From Azolla caroliniana (lineage: Eukaryota > Polypodiophyta): a stretch of 64,000 nt of DNA. The first letter of the stretch is position 1. Each line of letters starts with the position of its first letter. The stretch is from positions 11,222,001 through 11,286,000 of the forward strand of contig JBHGNT010000013.1 in assembly GCA_043228905.1 (NCBI GenBank), in the 5' to 3' direction. Shown here piece after piece: positions 10,302 to 21,178 of this stretch. The notes beneath the pieces are model-generated. The model had not been told where the DNA came from, ran no database searches, and worked only from the letters and a program-made list of their open reading frames with translations. Both the position numbers and the translations under genes were made by a program.

Positions 10302-13300
10302 TTAGGCTATAAATTTCATGTCGTTTCCATCTTCAACGTTGGACCTGTATTATAACATGTAACAACAAAGGCAAGAAAACTTAATATACATGGAAGTAAA
10401 TAATATCTTAAAGAAATCAGAAAATATATTTGGAATACCGTATGTTTATATTTGGTTTCTACTCTTTTCTCCTTTTCCTATTAAAATAAAAGGCATAAAT
10501 ATTAAGTTACTTTAATATATATTATATATGTACATGTATGCAAGTATATAATTCAAAACAACTTATATATACATACCTGGATTTCATTTCCAAAAGAAAA
10601 TTGTTGAAAACTTTACAATCACTTCCGTCTAACAGATAATTATCACATTTTGCATTATATGTGAGGTTCGCTAGTCCAATAATTGACTCAAAGTCAACCA
10701 TTTTTATATTTGTCAAATCATATGCAAATAATCTACTCCCTTTAATCTTCCTATACCAACCTAGTTGTAATTGAACATCTTCAAGCCTATCCATCAAGTC
10801 AATTCCTCTCTTGTACTCCACAAATTTATTTCCAATATTTCTTCGCATCCTTTGTACTCGTCCTAAGTACCAAACAACATTTTCATTTGATATTCCTTTT
10901 CTTTTGGGTCTTGTTGAATTAACATCTTCTTCAATAAAGAATACAACGCAATCTAAACCAATCCCAATTAGGAAATTATTTGCATTCTCACATGAGTAGA
11001 AGACCCCTTCTCTTACACGTGTGAGTCTATCCTTTGACAATGTTGGATTACCATTTAGATGACTCACAAGTGTTGATTTAAATATAATCTTATCATCCAC
11101 TTGAACAAATGAAGAGACTTTAGAGTTCACATTGTTGCCATCCAATATAACATCCAATTCATGGCGAATTTCACTTATTGCAATCTCATCATCATTCTCC
11201 ACACATTCATGCATTGTTAAGTTTTTATTGTGTTCAACACATTCTTCATCATCTTTCTCTCCATATATATAACTCAAGGATTGTTTTGTCTCAATCCCGG
11301 GATAATTCCACCATTGCCCATTGAGTTTAGGCTTCATATTTAACGACTCACATAAAATTTGGGCTTCTTTTAAACCTTCTTTAAGTGCAAAAACAAGTTG
11401 ATCATCATTTGAGATATCAATGTAGTCTTGTAAGTTTGCAAGAGGCTTGCCATGCATGAAATTGAGTTTAGACCATATTGATTCTTGCTTCTTGTGAGCT
11501 TTTGGAAAAACCAATCCACTATCACTGCACTCAAATTTGGCAAGCTTGTTTACATTTCCACTACAATGCAAAACATCTGATATATCAAATGCACGCTCCA
11601 TGCCAATCATTCCCCCTATTTTACTAAAAAATATCTCAGCTCCATCAGACCCTGTGAGATGCAATGGACATTCTAGTTGTGGATAAAAGTCACGAAACAT
11701 TTTTATAAGTAAAACTACAAAGTGACAAGATATTTGTACATCCAAAAATGTTTCCCGACTAATGAAATTGCTTTTTAAATTATAAATTGGATTATTTAGA
11801 ATCCATAATCTCCATATTTGAAAGAAGAATGCAACTTTAGATGCAAGTACCACACGCTTGAATAAGCTTTCATGAGGGGATAGAAAAATATCAATATAGT
11901 CACCTAATATATGCAAGTATACATGTGTTCCCAAAGCTCCTCTTTCTCTTACTTTGACACCTTCTCCACCTTGGTATAACATCTTTAAACAATTAGTAAC
12001 ATTTCTACTTGCAATTCTTTGGGCTCCAGCCCAATTTTGTCTATCTTCTCTCTTAATATCACATTCCCTTAAGCCACGTGCATCGATAGAGAAGTTATTA
12101 TATACCAATGACACATGATTCAATGTGATCCATACATCTCCGATTACTAATTGTCTTGAGGGATTATCGAGTGCATTCACAAGTTTCTTTCCATTATGGA
12201 TGAAATCTTGATCATGAAGACAACTTACCATATCATTATGCATTTGACCTGTGAAGATCCAACCATCCCAAGGCAATTTATATCTTAAGCATATGCTTGG
12301 GGTTAAGTAATCTTGAGGCATAATCTTTCTTCTCCTACTATCTCCATCTGATGCATGTCCAACAATTGGCACAATACTTGTGGATAGGTGTTTTTCCCAT
12401 AGAGTTTCCAGTTCATTCCATTGGCATTTTACAAAATCCACATCAAAGCAATTACATGTACATTGTACAACCAATACTAATCGTGGAAGTTTAGGGTGAA
12501 GAGGATTCACAATTAACACCCTAGCATAGTGTCCAACCACATAGTCTTTAAAGGAGCTAACAATGGTTTCATAACCAACATTAGAGTCACCCACCTTTAT
12601 CATACATGATGAGACAATTGATGATTGGATGACTTCAGCCCACAAAAACCCAAAAGTAAATCATTTGAGCTATCCCACTTAACATTCCGCTTAATCATAG
12701 TCTCATCCTCGGCAATAATGAAAGGAACCTTTGTTATAATGCCATGCACTCTTTTTTCATTTTCATAAATCTTAGCCACATCCTGGAATATATATTCATG
12801 GATCCCTAGAAGGAATTTAGTTGTCTTCCTCTCAACTCTCTTTGTAGTGCTTAATGATGGTCCATCTAAATTTTTAGAAACAAAGTCGTGTAATCTTGGT
12901 CCACCCCACATTTTTTTCATGAAGAAAATTGCCTTAGATGTGTCTTTGAATCGTTGTCCAGCTAGCTTTTGAGTAAGGTTTTGTGCAACATCTGTCAAGA
13001 AATCCCATAATGCATTCTTTCCACCAAAATTTCCAGCTCGATGAGCCACAATAATGTTATTACAAAATCTTCGAACATCCTTCTGTTCCACACTCTCAAG
13101 GGATGCTTACTTGAGAGTCATTACCTTTACCGAAAGCATTGCAATGTTGCAAGCTAGCCACCATATTTGTCTATGAGCGTGACGGATAGTTTGCTTAGAA
13201 CTTGAAATTTCCTTTCTTGTCTCTTCTTAAGTAAGATAATCTAGTCGCCTACCCTCCCTAGTTCCTCGATTACCTCTTTTGACTTTAGCCCCACGCTCCC

Positions 13301-13454
13301 TATACACCCTCATATGGAAATCATTACATTTTGGAATTTCAGTACATTTTTCACATGTAAGATTATGAAAGGGTTCTTCAAGCGTCGATACTCTTTTACA
13401 ATCAAAATGGTGAAAACATCCATCAATAACACACTGTTGCATCTCGTACATCAC
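10302..13454 (-). pseudogene. X1: large transposase-like protein of a family I cannot name, recently disabled
   Basis: A minus-strand gene with a main exon at 10577-13454 and a last exon at 10302-10344. The intron at 10345-10576 has GT-AG ends and joins codon to codon. The main frame has only two stops (near 13233 and 13107) and one frameshift near 12615, and is otherwise open for about 950 codons. The N-terminal part has cysteine/histidine pairs resembling a zinc finger (CVIDGC, CEKCTEIPKC, 13300-13430). Acidic candidates are the D in IIAEDETMI (12705-12707), the D in VGHASDGDSRRR (12346-12348) and the E in GSDGAEIFFSKIGG (11635-11637). This spacing suits a DDE nuclease with a long helical insertion between D2 and E. 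I recall similar GHSSDGDSRRR proteins in animals but cannot name the family. It could also be a captured host gene. Confidence 0.6.
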
Positions 13455-13674
13455 AACAGCTTTTGTGTAAGGCTCAGAGAATCATAAGGCTCCATGATTT
13501 TGATCGATGAGAAATGATTTTACATGTATCTCAAGTCTCCCTTTACTTTGTGTTACACTTAAGGTTATGCTTTTTTATTGTTTACGGTTTAATCATTTTA
13601 TTAGTTTTTATGTTTAGCCCCCACCACGCCCCAGCCCCCTTCCCCTTTCTCCCTCTCTTTCATTTTTTAATTAG
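13455..13674. other. Spacer between X1 main exon and Gypsy-D
   Basis: 220 bases, T-rich on the plus strand. On the minus strand this would be the 3' part of X1 intron 1. AG acceptor candidates lie just upstream of the main exon around 13460-13475. ATTAG at 13670-13674 is the Gypsy-D target duplication. Confidence 0.45.
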
Positions 13675-14052
13675 TGTCACAAAATGTGAATATAAAGGTT
13701 TGAACTTGTGACCTTCAAACAATGGTCTTACACTTCAACCATTGCACCAACTCATTTTCATTAATAAATACATTTTCATATTATTATTATTCAAGAACTG
13801 TAGAGCACTAGACACATTAGATGATCGCCAAATGGCATGCACCCTGTACGCCAAGTGGCGCACAACATGTATGCCAAATGGCGATCATGCACATTTTGAT
13901 GTTCAATATATAAGTCAAAGATCTGCTTAGTGTTGAACCATTCCGGTTCAACACCAGTCTTCAGCAACCTTGTAATCTCGGTTTCCGGTAATAGAAATTC
14001 TTGTATTTTTGTCTTGTAAACGTCTTCTCGTTTGTTATTATCTTCTTTTCTT
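13675..14052 (+). repeat. 5' LTR of Gypsy-D, 3' end replaced
   Basis: Matches the 3' LTR base for base with few differences until about 14052. There it diverges and loses the last 36 or so bases, including the terminal TGACA. That break is probably one end of the rearrangement that removed gag. Confidence 0.88.
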
Positions 14053-14189
14053 CATCTGATGGAGTGTTCGTGGGTTTAGGGTTTCCGACATCCCAACTTG
14101 ATGTGCTTGATGGTTCGTGTGGCGCTCCTTAACTAGTATAGCTACTAGCACTTGATCTAGGGTTTAAATGCTTACTGACAACATACTTT

Positions 14190-14453
14190 TCATAGCCTCC
14201 CTACATCATTTCGAGCAATTCCAAAGAATTCTTCTTTAAAGTGGCAGTAACGTGTTTGAAGAGATAACACAATAGCTTCAAGTTGTTGGACACGTTTCGA
14301 GAGTTCCTCATGTTGTTGTGCCTTTTCAATGCTCACTTGTTGCAAGTCGCCAAGAAGTTTATGATTCTCTTGTTCCAATGCAACAAATTTTGTTGTTAGG
14401 AGGTCAAGTTCTGAGAGAATACGCATATACTCTTGTTTACTGACGGTCTCCAT
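14190..14453 (-). pseudogene. Inverted gag head inside Gypsy-D
   Basis: A minus-strand frame of 87 codons encodes the coiled-coil N-terminus of a gypsy gag (METVSKQEYMRILSEL, then FVALEQENHKLLGDLQQV). It is homologous to the Gypsy-C gag heads at 7885 and 29192, but lies in reverse orientation between the 5' LTR and the plus-strand pol. The flanking 14053-14189 is unassigned. Confidence 0.82.
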
Positions 14454-14494
14454 TGTGACGGAAAAACTTCACTAGATACTCGAGAAAAAAAAAA

Positions 14495-17252
14495 GTGGGC
14501 TCTTTACGTTTGGGCGTAGATTATCAAGGCTTGAACAAGGTTATGATTCGAAATCGATATGCTCTACCATTGATTCCAAATCTCTTGGAACGTCTCAATG
14601 GGGCCAAATACTTCACAAAGCTAGACTTACGAGGAGCTTACAACCTTGTTCGTATTCGACCTGGTGATGAATGGAAAACTGCTTTTCGCACACGATATGG
14701 TCATTTTGAGTACACAGTAATGCCATTCGGGCTTACAAAAGCTCCAACAATTTTTCAATATATGGCAAATGATATCTTTCGAGATTTCCTCGATATCTTC
14801 ACGATAATTTACTTGAATGACATACTAATCTATTCAAAGACACAAGAGGAGCATAATAATCATGTTAACAAGTTCTACAACGATTACGGGAATTTGGTCT
14901 TTATGCCAAACTAGAGAAGTGTTGGTTTGACCGCAATCAAGTCGAGTTTCTAGGGTATATGGTCTCTCCAGAAGGTATTTTAATGGATCCAAAGAAAGTA
15001 CAAACAATTCTAGATTGGAAGACACCAGGCTCAGTTCGTGATCTGCAATGTTTCTTGGGATTTGCGAATTTCTACCGCAAGTTCATCAAGAGTTACTCAA
15101 AAGTTGTTTTGCCCCTCACGGAACTAACATAGAAGAACCGACCATTTGTATGGACATCAAGCACAACTGATGCATTTAATAGCTTGAAGCAAGCATTTAC
15201 ATCTGCTCCCATTTTGGTCCACGTTGACCTTAAAAAGCCGTTTATCATAGAAGTAGATGCATCTGATTTTGCACTAGGAAGTGTTCTATCACAAGTAGCG
15301 GATGATGAGAAATTACATCCAGTTGCATTTCATTCAAGAAAGTATGAACCTGCAGAAATCAATTATGAAATCCATGACAAAGAATTGTTGGCAATTGTTG
15401 ATTCTTTCGGACAATGGCGTCACTTCTTGGAAGGTTCTCCCCACCAAATTATTGTTTACAACGATCATAAAAAGCTCACATACTTTCAAAATGCTCGAGT
15501 TCTAAATCGACGACAAGCTCGATGGGCACAATTTCTAACACGGTTCAACTTTGTGATAACATATCGACCAGGAACACAACAAGGTAAAGCTGATGCCTTA
15601 TCAAGACGCTCTTATTTTGCACCAAAACCGGGGGACCCAACTTACGACAATCAAGGTAAAGCTGATGCCCTAGTCGTGTACGATTAATGGTGACAAATGT
15701 TGCTGAGACAACTTTGGATTCAAAATTTCTCGATTCTATTCGCTCGAGCATTGGTTCAGATGATTTTGCACAAGATATTTTAGACCACATTGTTCCAGAT
15801 CGTGCTTCTTGTTCACGCTCCAAGTTTTCTCGCATGGATTATGGGAACTTCAGTTGGCATGATGGGTTGTTTTTTCGAAACAACCGTACTTATATTCCCA
15901 ATGGACCTTTTTGACTTGAAGTCTTGCATCACTGCCATGATTCACCGCTAGCTGGACATTTCGGAGTTTTGAAAACATTAGAGCTAGTTACCCGAAACTA
16001 TTGGTGGCCTCAGGTTCGTCAGTTTGTCATAAACTATGTTTCTACTTGTGATGTATGTTGTCGATCAAAGATGCCTCGACATCGGCCATATGGTTTGTTG
16101 CACCCATTGCCCATTCCAGATGGTCCGTGGAAATCCATTTCTATCGATTTCATCACAGATCTCCCATCTTCCCAAGGCTATGATGCAATTCTTACAGTGG
16201 TGGATCGCTTTACAAAAATGGCACATTTTCTTCCATGTAGAAAAACTTTTACTAGTCAAGAATTGACAAGTCTTGTTATCCGAGAAGTTTTCAAGCACCA
16301 TGGCCTTCCAGATGAAATCATTAGTGATTGTGGACCACAATTTATTGCAAAGTTTTGGACACACTTACTTGAGAGCCTTGGAATTTCTCGTAAACTATCT
16401 TCAAGCTACCATCCTCAAACCGATGGGCAAACGGAACGCACAAATCAAACATTAGAACAATATCTCTGTTGCTTTATCAACTATCAACAAGATGATTGGA
16501 TGGATTTCTTACATATGGCAGAATTTGCTTACAATAATTCAATCCATTCTTCTACGGGATTCACTCCGTTCTTTGCAAACACAGGATATCATCCTTGATG
16601 GATGATGCTCAAATGTCCAAAAGTCTCAAAAAATCCCACGGTCAAAGATCGTCTAGAAAAACTCAAAGAAATTCAAACCAACCTTTCTCACAATTTGCTT
16701 CATGCTCAAGCCAAGTACAAGAAGATGGCGGATAAACATCGCTTAGATTCTTCATTTGAAGACCCTAAGTTTAAAGTTGGTGATCGTGTTTGGTTATTGC
16801 GTCGTAATGTGAAAACTACTCGACCAAGTGTCAAATTGGATTTCCAACGTCTAGGTCCATTTGTAATCTCTCATCAAGTCAATGATGTTGCATTTCGTCT
16901 GGACCTACCTTCACATATGCGTCTTCATCCAGTATTTCATGTTTCATTATTAGAACCATGGACATCAAGTTCTATTCCAAATCGGGTTATCCCACCACCA
17001 CCTCCGGTTCAACTTGCTGAAGGACCTGAATATGAAGTAGAAGCTATTTTGGACTCTAAGGTCATCTGCAATAAGTTATATTATCTAGTAGATTGGCTAG
17101 GATACATGCCTGCGGATCAGACATGGGAACCTGCAATGAACGTCACTAATGCCTCTGAACTTATACAAGAGTTTCATCTTCGTTATCCCCATAAACCAAA
17201 ACCTAGTTCATGCATTGTGACTCATGGAACTCGTCGTCAAAGGAGGGGATGA
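14495..17252 (+). pseudogene. Gypsy-D pol: RT, RNase H, integrase, chromodomain
   Basis: Starts inside the RT palm. RT is at 14495-15130 with [11 protein letters not shown] and the polymerase box changed from YLDD to YLND. RNase H is at 15184-15687 with VDASDFALGSVLSQ and [14 protein letters not shown]. Integrase follows, with its zinc head (HHCHDSPLAGHFG, then CDVCCRSK) at 15924-16070, the core with SIDFITDLP, SDCGPQFIAKFW and YHPQTDGQTERTNQTLEQYL, and a GDRVWLLRR barrel. A chromodomain lies at 17025-17170 (EYEVEAILDSK, YYLVDWLGY). Visible damage is one frameshift near 14880, a stop near 15130, a frameshift near 15660, and stops near 15913 and 16597. This makes it the best preserved gypsy pol in the window. 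Confidence 0.9.
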
Positions 17253-17667
17253 TGTCACAAAATGTGAATATGAAGGTTTGAATTTGTGACCTTCAAACAA
17301 TGGTCTTACACTTCAACCATTGCACCAACTCATTTTCATTAATAAATACATTTTCATATTATTATTATTCAAGAACTCTAGAGCACTAGACACATTAAAT
17401 GACCGCCAAATGGCATGCACCCTGTACGCCAAGTGGTGCACAACATGTATGCCAAATGGCGATCATTCACATTTTGATGTACAGTAAATAAGTCGAAGAT
17501 CTGCTTAGTGTTGAACCATTCCGGTTCAACACCAGTCTTCAGCAACCTTGTAATCTCGGTTTCCGGTAATAGAAATTCTTGTATTTTTGTCTTGTAAACG
17601 TCTTCTCGTTTGTTATTATCTTCTTTTCTTCGAAATTGACCTTGTCTTCGAAGCTTGGGTCGTGACA
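17253..17667 (+). repeat. 3' LTR of Gypsy-D
   Basis: 415 bp, TGTCA to TGACA. The purine tract AAAGGAGGGGATGA ends at 17252 immediately before it. The first 379 bases match 13675-14052. Confidence 0.9.
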
Positions 17668-17860
17668 ATTAGTATGTTAATCCTCTACCCTTGCACGTCT
17701 TCTTAATACCTACTCCCGTCTCTTCGTATACACCAAGCACTCTATCAATTCGGGTGCGCTCAATCGACCTTGGTGTTCCTCTTCTCTGATATCTCCTCCT
17801 GCCTGCCGATGATCCACCATTTCCGCACTCCTCGTCTACAACCTCGCGGTCAACAATAAT
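17668..17860 (-). other. Possible 5' exon of X1, beyond Gypsy-D
   Basis: 193 bases between the Gypsy-D target duplication and the point where Gypsy-C1 resumes. On the minus strand one frame is open throughout (ECGNGGSSAGRRRYQRRG and onward) and another gives a short ATG frame. It is Arg/Gly-rich and GC-richer than its surroundings. Upstream location and codon-like composition suggest the first exon of X1, placing Gypsy-D in intron 1. The start codon and splice sites are not settled. Confidence 0.4.
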
Positions 17861-18222
17861 CTACTCATAAGATTGCAACCATTTCGCTACATCAATTGCG
17901 TGAGGAAAGACAAAAGGAAGAAATGTTTCTCTTTGCGGTATCAGTAAAACCCTCCAACACCACTAAAGAGGAGTCCACCATTCAACTTCTAGAGAACTAT
18001 CGTCATTATGCCGATGTGTTCAATAAAGTACAAGCCAATATGCTTCCTCGCTATCGATCGTATGATTTCCCCATCGATTTACAACGGGGAAAAGAGCTAC
18101 CATGGGGACCGATCTACAATTTGTCAGCAACCGAGCTAGAAGTCCTTTGAGCCTATATAAAGGAGAATTTGGCAAATAGTTTCATTCGACATTCAAAATC
18201 TCCAGCCAGCGCACCCATTTTC
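17861..18222 (+). pseudogene. Gypsy-C1 protease-RT linker and RT start
   Basis: Resumption of Gypsy-C1 after X1. It shows ISLHQLREE, ending in the RT entry motif ([16 protein letters not shown]) and the HSKSPAS loop. It aligns with Gypsy-C3 at 40200-40560 (minus). Copia-E1 interrupts it at 18223. Confidence 0.85.
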
Positions 18223-18977
18223 TAACAGGACTACACGCTCCCGGAAACAACGCTTGGCCACAACCGAGTCTAGGACCAAACACAGAAAAACGGGTAATGT
18301 ACGCAATACACAATAAAGAGAAGAGTACACAGGATGTTTACGTGGAAAACCCAAACACGGGAAAAACCACGGCAGTCCACAGACTGCAAACTATCACTAT
18401 GTTACAATATACAATAGATGAACACAGAGGCAACGACCTCTTGTTCACTGTCTTCGCCACAGGCGGCGGTTACAACAGAGACAACGTCCTCTTCGTCTCT
18501 CACTCTCTCTCTCTTTGTACACGGTTGCACTCAAATCTTGCACCAACAAGAAAGACAACTATTGCTCACTAAGTTTGCCCTAAGTCATATTTATACTAAT
18601 ATGACTTTTCGGCTATTTACAAATATAGCCCCAATGGACTCTCAGAAACATATTTACGAATATGTCCCTTCATCTGGTGAGCACTCCTCACCGGGCCTGC
18701 ATCATCCGACTCTTGCCGGGCACTCGTCATCCGGTTCTCATCGGGTCTTCACCATCCGGCTCTTGCCGGGCACTCGTCATCTGGTTCTCACCGGGTCTTC
18801 ACCATCCGGCTCTTGCCGGGCACTCGTCATCCGGTTCTCACCAGGTCTTCCGTTGCCGGGTACTCGTCATCCGGTTCTCACCGGGTCTTCCGTTGCCGGG
18901 TACTCGTCATCCGGTTCTCACCGGGTCTTCTGTTGCTGGGTACTCCTATCCCATCCAGAGGGATCTGTTTCCTAACA
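18223..18977 (-). repeat. 3' LTR of Copia-E1
   Basis: 755 bp, the longest LTR of this family in the window. Its U3 contains five tandem units, two of 50 bp and three of 40 bp, at 18718-18937, built on a CATCCGG/CACCGGG core. The polypurine tract (minus GAAGGGGGAGTT) is at 18978-18990. Confidence 0.9.
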
Positions 18978-18990
18978 AACTCCCCCTTCA

Positions 18991-21172
18991 CTACGGCATG
19001 GGATGTCTTACTAGTCCGATCTGCTTCCGACATGCATCCAGCTTGTCGGGAATCAACACTTTGGTCATCATATGTGACCCGTTTTTGGCCGTGTGGATCT
19101 TCGTCAGCGCGAACTCTCGATCTTCTACTCGCTCCGGGATCCAGTGATACCTGCGTTGGATATGCTTCGTCCTGGAATGATACGCTGCGTTCTTAGCAAG
19201 GTGGATGGCACTTTGACTATTGCAATAGAGCCGGTATTCATCTTGCCGGATACCAAGCTCTCCGATGAAGTACTTCATCCATAATATTTCCTTGCCAGCT
19301 TCCACAGCCGCCATGTACTCCGCCTCCCTGGTTGACAACGCAACCGTCTTCTACAACCTTGACTGCCACGAAACAACTCCCCCTGCATATGTCATTACAT
19401 ACCCAGATGTAGACCGGCTGGTATCCACATCAGCTGACATGTCCGAATCGGTAAAACCGTCAAGTTGAGGTTTACCGGAGCCGAATAAGAGACACACATT
19501 CGAAGTTCCCTTCAAGTACCGGAGTATCCATTTGACCGCGTTCCAGTGCTCCTTGCCGGGATTGCTCATAAACCGGCTCACCACTCCAACTGCGTATCCA
19601 ATATCGGGCCGAGTACACACCATTGTGTACATCAAGCTCTCGACGACAAAGGCATATGGAACCTTCATCATACCAGCCTTCTCTGCTTTCTTCTTCGGGC
19701 TTTGCTTACTGGATAGTCTGTAGTTTGCCGGGAGTGTCGATCCGACCGGTTTCGCTTCCAACATGTTGAACCGCTGAAGCACCTTTGTCACGTATTTCTC
19801 CTGTGACAGCCACAATTGCTTCTTTGACCGGTCCTGGACGATGTGCATCCCCAATATTTGTCTTGCCGGACCCAAGTCTTTCATTGCGAAAGTTCGGTTG
19901 AGAGCCTTCTTCAGCATCCGTATTTTGGCTTGGTCCCGTCCGACGATCAACATGTCGTCCACGTACAGAAGGAGTATCAGGAAGTCGCCTCCTTCGAACT
20001 TCTTCACAAACACGCAGTGATCGGCCTGCGTCTTGTGGTACCCTTGATCGGTCATGAAGGAGTCGAACTTTCGGTACCATTGTCGGGGAGCCAGCTTCAG
20101 TCCGTACAGCCTCTTCTTCAATTGGCAAACCAGGTGCTCCTTCCCTTTCTCCACGAATCCTTCCAGTTGCTGCATGTAGATCTCCTCTTCGAGGTCACCG
20201 TGAAGGAATACCGTCTTCACGTCCAGCTGCTCTACCTCAAGGTCGATGCTTGCCGCTATACCGTCCGGATGGAGGTCATCTTTACTACCGGGGCAAATAT
20301 CTCGTCGAAGTCCACGCCCTTCTTCTACTGGAACCCCTTTACCACGATCCTTGCTTTGTATCTCGGGGGGTTGCCGACATCTCCCGGTTTCAACTTGTAC
20401 ACCCACTTGTTTCGGAGTGCTCGCTTTTCTTTCGGCAACTCCACCAATTTGTACGTATAGTTCTCATGCAGGGAATCCATCTCATCCTGCATGGCACTTA
20501 ACCATTTGTGACTGTGGGTGTCTTCCTTCGCTTCTTCGAAGCTTTTTGGCTCCCCCTCATCGGTCAGCAGCACATGCTCTGCATCCGGAAATCTCCGGGG
20601 GGCCCTTCTCTCTCTGAGAGGATATCTCCGTCTCTGGGCTCCTTAGCTACATGCACATACGCGAGACACCCGAACACCTTCAAATGCCGGTAGGACACTT
20701 CCTTACCGGTCCATACTCTCTGCGGCGTGTCTCCGTCCAAGGGTACTGAGGGTGATCAGTTTATCACATATGTCGCAGTCGACAGTGCCTCAGTCCAAAA
20801 CTTCTTGGGTAATTTTGCATGCGCCAGCATACTCCGGACCCTCTCCATTATGGTCTGGTTCATCCTCTCGGCCAGTCCGTTTAGTTCCGGAGTCTTCGGC
20901 ACGGTAAATTCGAGCCGGATTCCCTTCGAGCGGCAGTACTCCTCGAACTGCCCCCGGTATTCACCTCCGTTATCTGCTCGAACCGCCTTCAGCTTCCGGC
21001 CAATTTCTCTTTCCACTCTCACGTGGAGCTCTTTGAAGACGGATAGCACCTGATCCTTCGTCTTCAACGGTGTGGCCCATAGCTTTCGGCTATGGTCATT
21101 TTTGAACGTCACGAAGTACTGCGATCTTGCATGTGACTTCCTGTCCACTTGACACACATTAGTATGCACCAA
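18991..21172 (-). pseudogene. Copia-E1 integrase, RT and RNase H, broken
   Basis: Integrase core at 20756-21172 with RADNGGEYRGQF and TPELNGLAERMNQT. The linker is at 20325-20573, and RT at 19351-20406 contains [19 protein letters not shown] and the LLYVDDMLIVG box near 19940-19975. RNase H is at 18991-19338 with TREAEYMAAVEAGKEILWM; its second acidic position reads YCNSQ where the E3 copy (62703) has YCDSQ. The frames are separated by short shifts. Confidence 0.88.
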
Positions 21173-21178
21173 CTCCAG

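Larger units (their letters stand above)
13675..17667 (+). mobile_element. Gypsy-D, chromodomain Ty3/gypsy element, internally rearranged
   Basis: Flanked by ATTAG at 13670-13674 and 17668-17672. The LTRs start TGTCACAAAATG and the 3' copy ends GTGACA. The interior lacks most of gag, protease and the RT start. In their place is an inverted gag head (14190-14453). The plus-strand pol runs from RT to chromodomain (14495-17252). It is a different family from Gypsy-C, although the pol proteins align well. Confidence 0.92.

Noticed and set aside
18418-19196. Overlapping open frames over the Copia-E LTR
   Set aside because: These read through tandem U3 subrepeats, whose 40- and 50-bp periods keep several frames open. 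They are repetitive Gly/Ser/His strings, not proteins.
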